A DNA stretch of 64,000 nt from Imbricaverruca yamaguchii (taxonomy: Eukaryota; Arthropoda; Thecostraca; Neoverrucidae), in the NCBI GenBank assembly GCA_034440575.1, contig JAOTOL010001645.1, positions 1,199,501 through 1,263,500 of the forward strand. The letters are read 5' to 3'. The notes beneath the pieces are model-generated. The model saw only the letters and a list, made by a program, of their open reading frames with translations, did no database searches and was not told the DNA's origin. Numbering within the stretch: position 1 is the stretch's first letter; each line of letters opens with the position of its first letter. The position numbers and the translations under genes are program-made. This document shows positions 26,001-34,110 of this stretch, piece by piece.

Positions 26001-28058
26001 CGTTCAGTGTCATGCTAAGTGCTTTCATTTGCCTATTTTCTCCTTGTTGGGCTGTAGCAGAGCAAACAACACAAACAAACAAAAACCAGAATGGTCGAAT
26101 AGCAAAGATAGTTTGACTGAAGCAACAATAATCGCATCCAAATCGGCTTTAGCGCAGCTCACACTACGGTACACATCACAAGTAGAAGGCAGCTACAGCA
26201 GAGCTGTACCCGACACTCACCTGAGGTGCTGCTGGCATACTCGGGGCAAGTGACCGGAGACCCGCTCGCCGGATCCTCGGACTCGTCCTGCTCCTCCTGT
26301 TGCGGTGGATCCTCCTCTGGAGACCCACTCGCCGGATCCTCCAGCTCGTCCTGCGCCTTGTGTAGTGGTGGATCCACTTCTGGAAACCTGTTCGCCGGCC
26401 CGTCGGTCGCGTTGCGTCGCTCCTGTTGCGGCGACACCACGCCATGCCGCTCACTGGAGGCTGTGTCACGACACTCGATTAGATTCCAAGACAACAGCAG
26501 CAGCCGCTGTTATACAGCAGTGTGCTTGCGACATCTGCACTCCCATGCCATCAAAATACCACCAGCATATTGAAACCACCCTTGGGACTCCACTGCAGTA
26601 GGAAGTACACAGACGACCACCTTTGTCCAGCCTGACAGCATGTGAAAACGCCAGGAAACCTAGAAATTATGTTTTTGGGGTGTACTGGGCAACATAGCTC
26701 AGCTTTGTGGTCCAAAATCGAGCTGAACCGAAATGCACTTAACATACCAATTTTTCACAGGCTAACATCAAAGCACCAATGCAAACAATTCAGATAAGTT
26801 TGTTCCATCATATTCAATATGGTCTGTAGACTCAGACTCCTTCACATATCATTGAAAGCATAAAAAATCACCCAAGATGTCTATGCAGTTGTCAAATGGC
26901 ATAAGCAGCTCTAATGCTTCAACAATGTAACCTTGATGTAAAATAGTGTATCATGCAACCTGGGCATTCACAGCTTATGGAAACAAATTATTTCATCCAT
27001 GTTTTTAAGCTTTCTTTGCCTTCACACAATGAAAGTGTTGTTTGTTTATTGGGTGGTTCACGACGCACTTTATGCAAATTCACGGCCAATGGCGCCGCCC
27101 ACACTTTTCGCCGGTGGGCGGCGGGATTGGGAAATATCCCGATCGGTGTGGATGTTGAACCCGGGACCTTTGGTGCCCAGAGGCCAACCCCTTAACCACT
27201 CCGCCATCCCCCCCCCACAAAAAAAAAGGGGGGGGAAAAAAAAAAAAAAATTTTAAAACCCCAAAAAACAAGACCCTTTATAACATCTATCTATGATTGT
27301 TTATCCGGAAACCCCAGTGCATACCAACAACCCCAGTGTAAACGAGGGGCAGTCTATCAGTCACCATTCGGCGACTCACCGATTAGGGCGCGCGAAGGAT
27401 AGGCAACGAGGCCGCGTCCCGTGTTGACGACGCGCACGATGTGCGGCAGGTGAAGCAGCAGGTCGGCGTAGCTGCGGTAGCCGAGGGCGGCCCAGTCGAG
27501 CGGCTCACTCGAGCGGTCTTTGTCGTACAGCCGCCCCAAATGTTGGATCGGCACACCGCCGTCCTGCTCCAGCAGCAGCTGCGCCAGCCGGCCAGCCACG
27601 CGCGGCGGCACTGCCGCGGGACTGGCGGCACGCGGCGGCGCGGCGGCCGCCGCAGCCGGCCGGTGGACGGCCGCCGCCACTGGACCGCGGGCGGCCAGCA
27701 TGGCCCGCGGCGGCCGGCGCACGCCGCACCTGTATATGACGCCGCCCTTCTTCTGCGCCGGCTTCTGGCGCGCCACCATCTTCTGGATGTGCGCCGTGGA
27801 CGCGTCGGCGACGGCCGTCAGCCGCAGCTCGCCGTCGGGCAGCCTTTCGCACCGGCACACGTCCGGCACCGAAATCAGGAACTCGCGCGCCGTCTCGAAG
27901 CCCAGCCGCCGGAACGGCAGCACCGTGAACATGAGCGACTGGTAGTCGCGGTACAGCTCCTGGATGGCCAGGCCCGACTTGGAGGACACCAGCAGGCTGC
28001 GCACGTTTCGCTTCGTCTCCTCCAGTAGGGCGGCGCGCTCGTCGGCTCCCTCCGCCAT
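4663..28058 (-). CDS. Tdrd5/7-like: LOTUS-Tudor domain protein, TDRD5/TDRD7 family (16 exons joined, 3' end open)
   Basis: Family members act in germ cells in perinuclear nuage, where LOTUS (OST-HTH) domains bind Vasa-type helicases or RNA and the Tudor domain binds dimethyl-arginine on PIWI proteins in transposon silencing; that is family knowledge. Seen here: exons A-P join with matching phases over about 3.26 kb of coding sequence (about 1,086 residues). Approximate layout: LOTUS1 14-88, LOTUS2 150-222, an acidic repeat linker 227-305, LOTUS3 313-385, LOTUS4 400-475, extended Tudor 515-720 with core motif VFYVDYGSVG, then a Pro/Ala/Met/Gln-rich tail. The N-terminus resembles both TDRD5 (RSLL..SK.GL) and TDRD7 (SVP.V.R, VARQ). 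A single Tudor domain favours TDRD5; four LOTUS domains is one more than the three I know in vertebrate TDRD5 and TDRD7. Start ATG at 28056-28058 lies 8 nt after a 3' splice site, so a 5'UTR exon lies further upstream. Phases end open at 4663, so at least one more exon exists. Confidence 0.88.
4780..5075. repeat. 21-bp minisatellite within coding exon P
   Basis: About 14 near-identical copies of ggcaggcgggaccgtcacgg plus one c. The 21-bp unit keeps frame on both strands, so long open frames on the plus strand are a by-product. Confidence 0.95.
5747..5852 (-). CDS. Tdrd5/7-like: LOTUS-Tudor gene exon N2: short Met/Gln/Pro-rich exon
   Basis: It has one of the best splice-site pairs in the gene: acceptor cttgtgtgtgttgcag and donor CTCAG|GTACGT. 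The first base completes AG|T (Ser) from exon N, and 35 codons follow in phase, including FMNPLMSQYAAMMM and PPATGQARFPSQAQ. No domain. The phase match on both sides is the main support. Confidence 0.7.
5853..8573. other. Intron N-N2, partly AT-rich and CpG-poor
   Basis: No exon recognised. 6550-8160 is AT-rich with few CpG. Part of 7060-7180 resembles 29,560-29,660 (motifs cttagc..a.ccc, tgaaatgtgtg), suggesting an old dispersed element. Near 8000-8060 a short direct repeat of cctggctttccctcattgtg lies in tandem. Confidence 0.5.
8574..8791 (-). CDS. Tdrd5/7-like: LOTUS-Tudor gene exon N: Pro-rich tail and Met/Gln helix
   Basis: Acceptor gggagccag, phase 0; donor CAGAG|GTGAGC, phase 2. It encodes a Pro-rich stretch (QPMWPPAVPAVPLPSSPSG) and then ALAQMLTAQSALLNNLQMM, a likely helix. 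It joins in phase to exon N2, which continues the Met/Gln-rich character. Confidence 0.7.
8880..9290. repeat. About 43-bp minisatellite upstream of exon N
   Basis: Roughly nine diverged units containing acatgcaacagccgcacgc and cacacatgata. It begins about 90 bp upstream, in transcript sense, of the exon N acceptor. Cys-rich open frames on the minus strand across it are repeat artefacts. Confidence 0.85.
9589..9945 (-). CDS. Tdrd5/7-like: LOTUS-Tudor gene exon M: disordered tail region
   Basis: Acceptor ccccgtgtgccgcag, phase 0. It encodes a Ser/Pro/Val-rich tail (EEVSRPVSVSPARTPLG) and a more ordered piece SDIDRLLQETLDSTASVAS. The frame closes at 9571. A phase-0 donor is needed for exon N; TAT|GTACTG gives the end used here, with GCG|GTGTGT further upstream as an alternative. 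Its acceptor is copied about eight more times in the neighbouring 80-bp array. Confidence 0.65.
9948..10705. repeat. About 80-bp minisatellite that copies the exon M acceptor
   Basis: Eight full units plus a degenerate last one, each containing tgcggcacacggggtcacgg followed by gtcaggtggacggcaaacc and runs of taacctgacc. On the minus strand every unit carries the same gtgtgccgcag that is the real 3' splice site of exon M at 9946. Confidence 0.92.
11335..11457 (-). CDS. Tdrd5/7-like: LOTUS-Tudor gene exon L: end of the Tudor domain
   Basis: Acceptor gcgtcttgccag, donor TGCAAG|GTATGT, phase 0 at both ends, 41 codons. It encodes LCLCDTNGEKDIHINDQLVE then LGLAVF, the conserved L.DT...DIxINxxLVxxGLA close of extended Tudor domains. 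The acceptor region is repeated in a roughly 37-bp tandem array. Confidence 0.87.
11446..11640. repeat. About 37-bp tandem repeat that copies the exon L acceptor
   Basis: Units are centred on gactgacgcagctctg. Acceptor-equivalent exon starts fall at 11457 (real), 11496, 11531, 11567 and 11604. All five keep the AG dinucleotide on the minus strand. Confidence 0.85.
11948..12107. mobile_element. 160-bp foldback (MITE-like) element
   Basis: Two inverted arms of about 60-75 bp begin ttatgatt and end aatcataa. The inner part is nearly perfect: tcacccctcacgataacgtg on the left against cacgttatcgcgaggggtga on the right. No coding capacity. It is likely a non-autonomous DNA transposon or a hairpin element in intron K-L; the family is not recognised. 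Confidence 0.75.
12219..12341 (-). CDS. Tdrd5/7-like: LOTUS-Tudor gene exon K: extended Tudor (SN-like) part
   Basis: Acceptor attgtcccag, donor TCTCCG|GTGGGT, phase 0 at both ends, 41 codons. It encodes GRLANILPPDTDSWSQEASK then MFLSLVDNNRILYAMM, the SN-like half following LPAQA. The acceptor and the first codons are present three times in tandem, period 55 bp (see repeat 12320-12490). Confidence 0.86.
12320..12490. repeat. 55-bp tandem triplication of the exon K acceptor
   Basis: Three copies of gttggcgag...gacaataca...gtcagtggggcgggg. Exon-start equivalents are 12341 (real), 12396 and 12451. The 12451 copy keeps cacag|gggcagctcgcc; the 12396 copy has lost the AG. Confidence 0.9.
12877..12975 (-). 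CDS. Tdrd5/7-like: LOTUS-Tudor gene exon J: Tudor core with aromatic-cage region
   Basis: Acceptor cctggccgcag, phase 0, 33 codons. It encodes VFYVDYGSVGLVKREFVRFL followed by FFELPAQALL. The FYVDYG motif and LPAQA are hallmarks of the Tudor core; Phe/Tyr/Asp here normally help form the pocket for dimethyl-arginine. Donor CTACTG|GTGGGG is weak but in phase with exon K. Confidence 0.88.
12976..14742. other. Intron I-J with 14.2-14.7 kb minisatellite
   Basis: Between 14220 and 14700 about ten diverged units carry caggctgagcgggccgggac and related text, ending some 45 bp from the exon I donor. The remainder, 12976-14210, shows no exon, RNA gene or element I can support. Confidence 0.7.
14743..14890 (-). 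CDS. Tdrd5/7-like: LOTUS-Tudor gene exon I: Tudor domain, strand leading to core
   Basis: Acceptor ctcgccgccag; one base completes the Glu codon from exon H. It encodes VRVGQVCACPYGDQGYHRAV then VTGV, the GqxCxAxyxDxxWYRAxV-like stretch of a Tudor core, with His in place of the usual Trp/Tyr. Donor GTCAAG|GTAGAC, phase 0. Confidence 0.87.
14891..15778. other. Intron H-I, nothing recognised
   Basis: Unique-looking sequence with mixed base composition and a short AT run near 15450. No exon with splice sites and domain content seen. Confidence 0.5.
15779..15861 (-). CDS. Tdrd5/7-like: LOTUS-Tudor gene exon H: Tudor domain, N-terminal part
   Basis: Acceptor ggcgtcggcag, donor ATGGA|GTAAGT, phase 2 end. 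It encodes VYHPHKFWFHLVGDEHAG then ALERVMDDM, matching the PxxFWxxL...L..M.DM pattern of extended Tudor domains. Confidence 0.87.
15862..17938. other. Intron G-H, nothing recognised
   Basis: About 2.1 kb without a supported exon, RNA gene or repeat array. Short open frames have no domain content or splice sites. Confidence 0.5.
17939..18058 (-). CDS. Tdrd5/7-like: LOTUS-Tudor gene exon G: entry to the extended Tudor domain
   Basis: Acceptor ctgtgtgcacag, donor GCTGAG|GTGGGC, phase 0 at both ends, 40 codons. It ends RVGEYNLEIFVAE, the usual beta-strand leading into an extended Tudor (SN-like) domain. The open frame runs on past the donor, but only splicing at 17939 joins it to the Tudor residues of exon H. 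Confidence 0.8.
18081..18370. repeat. About 33-bp minisatellite adjoining the exon G acceptor
   Basis: Nine or so units of cagccaggcaaacgtctgaa with aacaggccagggt, starting 22 bp from the exon G acceptor. Leu/Ala-rich minus-strand open frames here are repeat artefacts. Confidence 0.88.
18371..20084. other. Intron F-G remainder, nothing recognised
   Basis: AT-rich with scattered short open frames; none has a domain, paired splice sites or repeat structure. Confidence 0.45.
20085..20228 (-). CDS. Tdrd5/7-like: LOTUS-Tudor gene exon F: second half of LOTUS domain 4
   Basis: Acceptor ctcctgtcgtcag, donor CAGCCG|GTACGT; phase 0 at both ends. It encodes CNERLPVSSLGFSSVETFVL, then GDVLQVRYTSDGLKLFPI, completing LOTUS4 begun in exon E 3.4 kb away. 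On its own it could be mistaken for a Tudor fragment; the SLGF motif and the fit to exon E argue for LOTUS. Confidence 0.85.
20385..20442. repeat. Dispersed repeat, copy 1 of 2
   Basis: Shares about 55 bp with 49,418-49,470, including gcgtcgacatc and agggt.attttgc.ccca. Family unknown; lies in the intron after exon E. Confidence 0.6.
20515..22995 (-). mobile_element. Decayed non-LTR retrotransposon (reverse transcriptase + RNase H)
   Basis: Five minus-strand open pieces follow in order. RT N-terminal: PICKPNKTGKDPLHYRPISL (22642-22995). RT core: VPQGSILN and FVDDFTVW (22103-22495). Thumb/connection: FLGVWMD, KIDYGSFIYD (21774-22013), then 21330-21743. RNase H: ISTDGSKS, TAELYAILQAL, SHVGLVGNEAAD (20861-21337). 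C-terminal tail: YHVLVGC (20515-20943). RT plus RNase H places it near the I-group of non-LTR elements. Frameshifts, no endonuclease ORF and a truncated 5' side show it is dead. It lies in the sense of the host gene inside the intron splitting LOTUS4. Confidence 0.9.
23000..23168 (-). mobile_element. tRNA-derived SINE or tRNA pseudogene abutting the retrotransposon
   Basis: The minus strand carries a 73-nt tRNA-like head: GGGCGTC, A-box-like taactcagtggttagc, B box gggttcgattcc, and a 3' arm GGTGCCC that can pair with the 5' end using wobbles. About 90 bp of non-tRNA body follows before the RT frame. More likely a SINE than a working tRNA. Confidence 0.6.
23660..23781 (-). CDS. Tdrd5/7-like: LOTUS-Tudor gene exon E: first half of LOTUS domain 4
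   Basis: Acceptor cttgatctcag, donor TATCAG|GTATGG. Two leading bases complete a Gly codon from exon D; it ends in phase 0. It encodes AKERIREILFSFPDGLRMSS then LEDHYQ, a second copy of the LOTUS opening pattern seen in exon C. The intron after it carries the decayed retrotransposon. Confidence 0.87.
24030..24267. repeat. Tandem ACCACTGAC repeat containing the exon D donor
   Basis: Plus-strand text is built from actaccactgaccacc variants. Read on the minus strand it gives repeated GGTCAGTGGTAGTCAGTGG, and the real exon D donor GATG|GTCAGT is its first unit. Confidence 0.8.
24268..24442 (-). CDS. Tdrd5/7-like: LOTUS-Tudor gene exon D: second half of LOTUS domain 3
   Basis: Acceptor gctctgccggcag, phase 0. 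It encodes LDVTRLGYHSILDLVSRLP and VIKSNAFGDWLLF, the LGY...LP half of LOTUS3, then a short linker ending HADDG. The donor is GATG|GTCAGT, phase 1, matched by exon E. This donor lies in a repeat array that repeats GTCAGT several times downstream on the transcribed strand. Confidence 0.85.
24443..25711. other. Intron C-D including a purine tract
   Basis: 25,368-25,556 is an almost pure G/A tract on the plus strand built on ggggagaggggag with a long G run. The rest (24,443-25,360) shows no exon or element. Confidence 0.75.
25712..25815 (-). CDS. Tdrd5/7-like: LOTUS-Tudor gene exon C: first half of LOTUS domain 3
   Basis: Acceptor tctgtttcag and donor AAG|GTAATGAG. Two leading bases complete the Gly codon opened by exon B, and the exon ends in phase 0. 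It encodes NVIKGIVQKHPNGLLCSKLP then DEYK, the typical first helices of an OST-HTH/LOTUS domain (hydrophobic, PxGL, then xLxxxY). Confidence 0.85.
26221..26460 (-). CDS. Tdrd5/7-like: LOTUS-Tudor gene exon B: acidic linker with internal repeat
   Basis: Acceptor gtgacacag, donor CTCAG|GTGAGT; it starts with 2 nt (phase fits exon A) and ends in phase 1. It encodes an acidic, Pro/Ser/Glu-rich linker containing two diverged 21-residue units, the second starting PASGSPEEDPPQQEEQDE, plus a third PASGSP. No known domain; expected to be disordered. It bridges LOTUS2 and LOTUS3. Confidence 0.8.
26461..27379. other. Intron A-B with a SINE and homopolymer block
   Basis: It holds the SINE at 27036-27208 and the homopolymer block at 27,209-27,270; otherwise nothing recognised. 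Confidence 0.6.
27036..27208 (-). mobile_element. tRNA-derived SINE, family B, minus orientation
   Basis: It starts gtttgtttattgggtggttc and ends ttaaccactccgccatcccc, the reverse complement of a tRNA-like head (ggttaag A box; gggttcaacatcc B box). Closely related to 43138-43313. CpGs are largely kept. Confidence 0.85.
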
Positions 28059-28066
28059 CCCGGCCA
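27380..28066 (-). CDS. Tdrd5/7-like: LOTUS-Tudor gene exon A: start codon, LOTUS domains 1 and 2
   Basis: The exon follows acceptor cctctgcag and ends at donor GTGAGT (27374-27379), phase 1. Translation starts at 28058 with MAEGADERAALLEE. LOTUS1 shows RSLLVSSKSGL, LPFRRLGF and SVPDV; it is followed by the conserved IQKMVARQK helix. An Ala/Pro/Arg-rich linker (about 110-148) precedes LOTUS2, which shows LLLEQDGGVPIQHLGRLY, LGYRSYADLLLHLPHIV and GLVAYPS. Very GC-rich with G/C third positions. The open frame continues upstream of the ATG, but an in-frame polypyrimidine/AG lies between, so I start at 28058. Confidence 0.9.
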
Positions 28067-29656
28067 CTGCAGAGGTAGGCCTGTCGAGTTGGCACGGCAG
28101 ACACCATGTTGGATATCCACGGACAATGGCACATCCGGAGGGCACACAAAGAGAGGGGTGTGCGTGTGATATTGGAAGGCCTACATGAAACGATGCATTA
28201 GCAGTAGATATCTGGATACAAGTGGATCTCAGGGGCCTGTAAGGAGATGTTTTATAGCAACATGGCAATACATGGTAGGTGTGGTAGTGAAAGGCCAATA
28301 GGAAGAGATGTGGTGTTGGATATCAAGACACAAGTGGATCTGAGGGGCCTGCAAGAAGACATTTGACAGCAGTGTAAACCTACAGGAATGCATAGGGATA
28401 TGGAACATCAAAAGCAGTAAAATGCAGATGACAAGAAAAGAAGCAACCCTACAAGTTTTGATTTTGTCATTCCACATCCTAAACCTTTATCTCATCAAAT
28501 CAACTGGTCAGATCAGCCAGTACCTTTAGGGAGAGCATGGAGAGGATTGATAGAACCCACAGCAAAGGTGTGGTGGGAGTGGGAGGAAAGGGGGAAGATA
28601 TAGCCAGAATGCAGTGATGGTAATTGTGGTTAAGGGTGAAGATTATTCAGATCGTGATTAGTGAGCTTACAGGTGAGATAAGGAAATAGGGGATGTGATG
28701 GAGAAAAAGTGCAGAGGTAGGTGCCCAAGGGTAAGCTGAGGTGATGGTGGTGACTGGTGAGAGGCCTGCAAGGCAGATATGATGGTGGCAACCTACATGG
28801 AGGGCATACAGCTGCATGACCAATGCATTCAATGCATACCTAAACTTCAGTGAAAGGCATAATGATGGTGATGGTTAGAAGCATATGAGGTGTGGAATAG
28901 TGGTTGCTATTAGAATGGAGACATGTAGGGAAAGTGTTGTGATGGGCATCTATATGATATGACTTCAATGCTCCAAGTGAAAAATACCAAAACCTGGTAT
29001 TATTGCAGTCTAAGATATCCATAAGACAAGATGTACACACATTTTTTCCAGCATAAAGCAGACAGAGTTTTGAGATTATGCAGATATTTACAAGATTAGG
29101 CTTTTGTGTTAAGCTAGGAAAATTTTCAAAACAAACTTCTGGATATTTGCAGTGATTTTGTTTTTCAAAAACAAGTCTGGCTAGATTATGTTAAGCTTTT
29201 TGGATGGGGGTGGGTAGATTTGTAATTCAAGGCAACTTGAATGATTGAAATGCATTTTTTTCAATGCAATGTTCATGAATGTGGTCAATATGATGCTATC
29301 ATTAATTTCCCCTGCAAATGTATACTTTTCAGTTGGGAGACAGCATAACACCCGAAAAGAGGCTTGAATTGGGTAACATAGCATGAAAATTATGTTCAGA
29401 ATAAAGGAAACATTCAACATAACCTAACATGTCCTAACATTCCTTGAAAAAAAAACTTCTTAAAATGGAAAATTGCTTTTCTGCTATAAAAAAAACCTTA
29501 CCTAGCCTGGCCTATTTCTGAATAAAATGGTTATTTTTTCTTGAAATCCAACAAAAACAATAGCTTAAAATAACTTAGCCAAACCCAATCCCTTTGTTTC
29601 CATGAAGGTAAAATTTGTGAAAAATTGCATTGTTCATATCTTAAACTGCAATCATA

Positions 29657-29890
29657 CCAGTGTTCAAATAATGTTTTTTCATTAGGTGGGAGATGTTGAA
29701 ACAAGTACAGTAGGATGTCAAATTCGCTATTTGAACAATAACATTTATCAAGAAATTATAAGTTCCTCGAATACAATTCTGATCCACCTAAGTACTCATC
29801 TGTGACATTTTTCCTTTTATCTGATTTAGGGGTGACTATTTAAGCAATAGCAATACAAAATTGCTATCAATATCAGTGATGTTGTGTAAC
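29657..29890. repeat. Dispersed repeat, CpG-decayed copy
   Basis: Related over about 235 bp to 38484-38716 (shared ccagtgttcaaataatg, ctgatttagg.taac/gact, ends gt.taac). It has gatgttgaaacaagtac where the other copy has gatgtcgaaacgagtac. Confidence 0.75.
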
Positions 29891-30609
29891 AGACAACATA
29901 ATAGGTAATCCTAATACCTGGAATTGTGCATCACATGGGTACATCACAGGGATGTTTGTGCATCACAATCTACAATGATGAGCATCAGCATGATAATTAT
30001 CAAAGAGATACTATTGGAAATTTAATGTAAAGGCTTCATACTGAATCATTATGAAGCAGGATGTTGATGCTCAGTTGGGAGGGATGTAAGTTCAGTGTTC
30101 AGAAAGTGGTATATTCCACCCTATCTGACAAATAATTTATCACTGAATCATACTGGCTTGAATTTGATTTCCTATGGCAAAAATATTTCCTCAACATTTT
30201 CCTGTTTACAATGAAAAATTATTCCATGGAATGCTACACTATGTTAGTCTAGGCTATCCTACATTTTTATTGACATTTTTACATTGCATTTTGTGCTATA
30301 TTTCCAACTCAAAGCCACCTTTCCAGTGCTATTTTGTCCTCCCACCCACCAACTGTGAAGCATCCATTTGCAGAGGATACAAGTGCTCATTTTAACCACA
30401 TTCCTAAACATTGCATTGGAACAAGAAATTCCATGAACTAAAAAAAAATACTTAAAACTGCAGATTTACCTCAAACTTTTTTATAATCATTCAAACCAAT
30501 TACATAAAGGTGGTACATGACAGCAATCTCTGTTTTTTTGTTGTTGTCAGAGATTGGCAAAGCAATAATGATCTCTACAGCTGGCATGCTCTTCATTGCA
30601 TACTCCAGT

Positions 30610-30690
30610 AGACACCATCTGGGTAATTGGTGTAGTTGGTAAGTGTTTGCTTTCTGTACTGGTGGTGGGGTTTGAATCTCAGTGTGGCTT
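30610..30690 (+). mobile_element. tRNA-like SINE relic
   Basis: A-box-like ggtgtagttggtaagtg and B-box-like ggggtttgaatctc at tRNA spacing (about 35 nt). The C of the B-box CG is T. No flanking duplication found. Confidence 0.5.
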
Positions 30691-33600
30691 TGTTTTTAGC
30701 ATGATCACACAATCTTTGATGGTCAGGGTTGTTGGTTCATGTTGCACTTGATAATATTTTACACTCCATAAGTTGCATGATGCACTAATCCATGCAATTA
30801 AGGAGGGGAAATACTCAATTAAAGCCTAGTCATGCAATGAATGTCCATCTTGACCTTCAGAGCAAGCCAATATTGATTATGGCTAAGCTATCATGAGTGG
30901 ATCCAGGAATTGTCATGGGGACATTTGTTTGGAGGGGCCATTTCTTCAGAAGAAAATCACTAGAAAAGTAGGGCACCTCTGGATGGATAACTTGAGGGGT
31001 GGGGTGCACTCAGCCTACCTGAGGGGCACCTTTTTCTCTTAGATGATTGCTTCCAGCTGTTAAAAAAAAAATTACATGGGATTGGGATGAACTTCAGCCT
31101 TCCAGACACATTTACCTTTTCCTACTAGAGGGACCTCTGGCTAACAAATTGTATGATATGGTGGTTTCACACTAGCCTCTCCAGAAGGTTGCCACTTTCA
31201 ATGGGGGAGGCACACATGCCCCCAGTTTCCCCTTGTATCCACCCCTGTGAGCTAAACAATATATAATATGAACAAATTGAGAATAGTGTTATATGCAAAC
31301 AACTAATCAACAAATGTCTTAATGGTGCAGTATCCACAAACAGATGTGTCAGGAGCATACAGTCTATACACAGAGCATGTAGCAACAATATGTTTAATTG
31401 TGTATGGTCATTATAGAAGGCCCTATAAAAATGTCAAACTTCAGTCACACTCCACATGAATGACTCATCACTTGATCATAACTATGCTTCTAAATGTGCT
31501 TACATGTTTCTTTAATGTCATATTGGGCTTGAAGTAAAAAAAAAAACAACAGATTTTGCATTGTGATTGTTGTGCTAAGTGCAAGCCTTTGAGCATGGTA
31601 GCTTCAAACTTGTGGGACATCCACAGTGACTCCACCCTTTGGTATTATCTCTTACTAGGTTGAGGCATGCACTTTTCGGCGCCTGGGTACTGCAAGTTTG
31701 AAGAGGCAGGCCTATAGTGGAAGGCTACCTACCTACCTACCTGGGGCTAGTCTTGTCTCCCAAAAGCAGGTACCTACCAACTTTGAAGTCAGTTTGGACT
31801 GGCAGTTAAGAATCCAATCTTATCTGGAGTGCCACTAAAGGGCAGTAACAACCAGTGATTCACGCTGATAGAAAACCGCCCTCATCCCCACGGCCCGATA
31901 CCAGCCCACCAGGAACGCCATCTCCCCCACACGTGCGACACGCATTTGAATGCATATTTTGGCAGAGTTGCCAAGAACGTATATATTATTCACGCCATAT
32001 ATTGCCACACACGTGTCAAAATACCCGCTGCCAAAATCGGAAATCAGGACGTTTATGTTATGATCATAAATTATTCCTCAGAGCACTTTATGTATTGGTG
32101 AATACCATTATACAATCAACTCGATACGCCTTGGGTGGATATGATCATGGATGGGGATCTCGGGTGGGTTCTTGACCCCCATGGTTTGTTACCCTGCTAA
32201 TATTCTTCGGTCATTTTCCATATTCAACCTAAATATGCGGAAATGTGGACTTCCGCAACCTGGATTCGTGAGAGATATCCAGCCCTGGATATAGTCATTA
32301 GAAATGGGTAATGAATGCAACCTAAGGCTTACATTATAATCTAAGGTAAAACGTATTCATTGGTCTTATGAGATGTATTTTCACCTGGAGCTGTTTGTCG
32401 GTTATATTTATCCCCATGTGTTGTAAGCTTGCATTTGTTTTAATCTGTGAGACTTCGGATAAAAGATCCGTAGTTTAATCAGGAATTTAATCAGAGCAGC
32501 ACTAGGAAGCATTTGTGGCACGCTTGGTGCGCAGTTTAACATTACCTTAGCTTTGGGAGGAAGGCGCTACGCCCACTCTCCTCCGAGCATAATAGGTATG
32601 ATATGGACAACTCCTTTGTAGCCCTTGGATGGCCGGAGGCATTGAGCTTGGATAAACTTGATGGCTTATCAAAAATCCTCGCCCGCCTCAGCTACCTCCC
32701 CGAACCGATATGCTGGATTTGCTCTGGTATCGTATCCCAGTGTTTATGAAGCCAAGATGCATGCATTTTGGATAGTCTGATGTTTTGACATTGTAATGCT
32801 TGAACCTTGCAAGGTTACAAGAAAGAAAAAGAAAAAGGTTTCGTATTTGTTTACCCTTGTGTTTACCAACCTGAACTTTCGGGCATTGCAGTTCCCCGCT
32901 GCGGACTTGTGGCTTCTAATTTTAAGTATTTCCTTGTGTTCGTCTATAATCACCTGTTACATAGCAAACACATACCAAGGTAGGTACCTACCTAGGTTTA
33001 TCAATCATGTGATTGTGTTCACTAATGGTATGTTTGTGGTCCCACCATTAATCATGATGCCGTATCGCCAACGACTTTCGTCTCATCCACTGCTAATGGG
33101 CTGAAAAAGCTGCTTAAATTATGGACATGTTCATGTTTGTGGCGGATCATGGGGAAAGTTCCATTTTTGCATCTACCCAAGTGTTGTGATGCTTAGCTTC
33201 ACTGCCACCACAGGCTTTGGACAGGAGAGAGGACATTGCTTTAGTGTCCATTCATGTACATGTACATGTTAATTCATGTATAGATGTTCATCTAAATGAG
33301 CGTCCATATTGTTACATGCAATGCCCATTTGGGTGATAAATTGTCTACCATGATGGATGTGCCCTCAAACTCTGCCCATGGGAATAATGTTAAAATTAGT
33401 GATGATGGGGGAGAGGCACATGAGCATTCTGTTTCCCACTTTTGTGCTGCCCATGATGTTTTGGTCTGGGTTGGTGAATTTGCAGTTTAATGTTGATTTA
33501 CAGTTTACAGCAATTAATTTCCTCTGTAAATGCATGCTTGTCAGTTGGAAGGCAAAATAATGTGTACATCTTCAAGTATTACATGCCACACTTTCTTTAT

Positions 33601-33786
33601 ATCAACAAGGTACCTGAGTCACCATCAGCTGACAGCAAGTCAGCTGTTGGTGACATCACTCAAAGTATTGATGATGTGCCCTAAAACCATGATCACACAC
33701 ACACACACTCACAAGTATTGTGAAAAGTATCAAGCTGTGTGCAATGAATGAACCCAGGAACAATATGTCATGTTAGGTTAGGTCAA

Positions 33787-33955
33787 ATTGTTGTTTGTTT
33801 ATCTGGTGGTTCTTGACACACCTTATGTAATAGCACTGCCCACACTTTTCCCAGCAGGCCACAGGGTTGGGAAATGTTGGAGCGGTGCAAGTGTTGAAAC
33901 TGGACCTTTGGTATCTGGAGCTCAACACCTTAACCACTCAGTCATCCCTGCCCCA
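33787..33955 (-). mobile_element. tRNA-derived SINE, family B, CpG-decayed
   Basis: It aligns along its length with the 43372-43550 copy (tgtttatctggtggttct...ccttaaccactcagtcatcc). Nearly every CpG of the relative is TG or CA here. Confidence 0.8.
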
Positions 33956-34024
33956 TAGGTCAGGTTAAGTTAAGTTGGGTTATCCTACTGATGCCCTGAA
34001 TGAGCACCACATCAACCCCTTCAA

Positions 34025-34110
34025 AATATTCCTGAGGGCCATAGTAGCTCAATTAGTAAAGCATCACACTCTTGATTGCAGGATTGTGTGTTTGAATCCC
34101 ACAACCAACT
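34025..34110 (+). mobile_element. tRNA-like SINE relic
   Basis: A box tagctcaattagtaaagc and B box gtgtttgaatccc at tRNA spacing, followed by non-tRNA body. CpG-free. Likely an old SINE head rather than a gene. Confidence 0.5.

Noticed and set aside
27441..28149. Several long frames on both strands over LOTUS exon A
   Set aside because: Shadows of the GC-rich LOTUS exon; Arg/Ala-rich with no domain.
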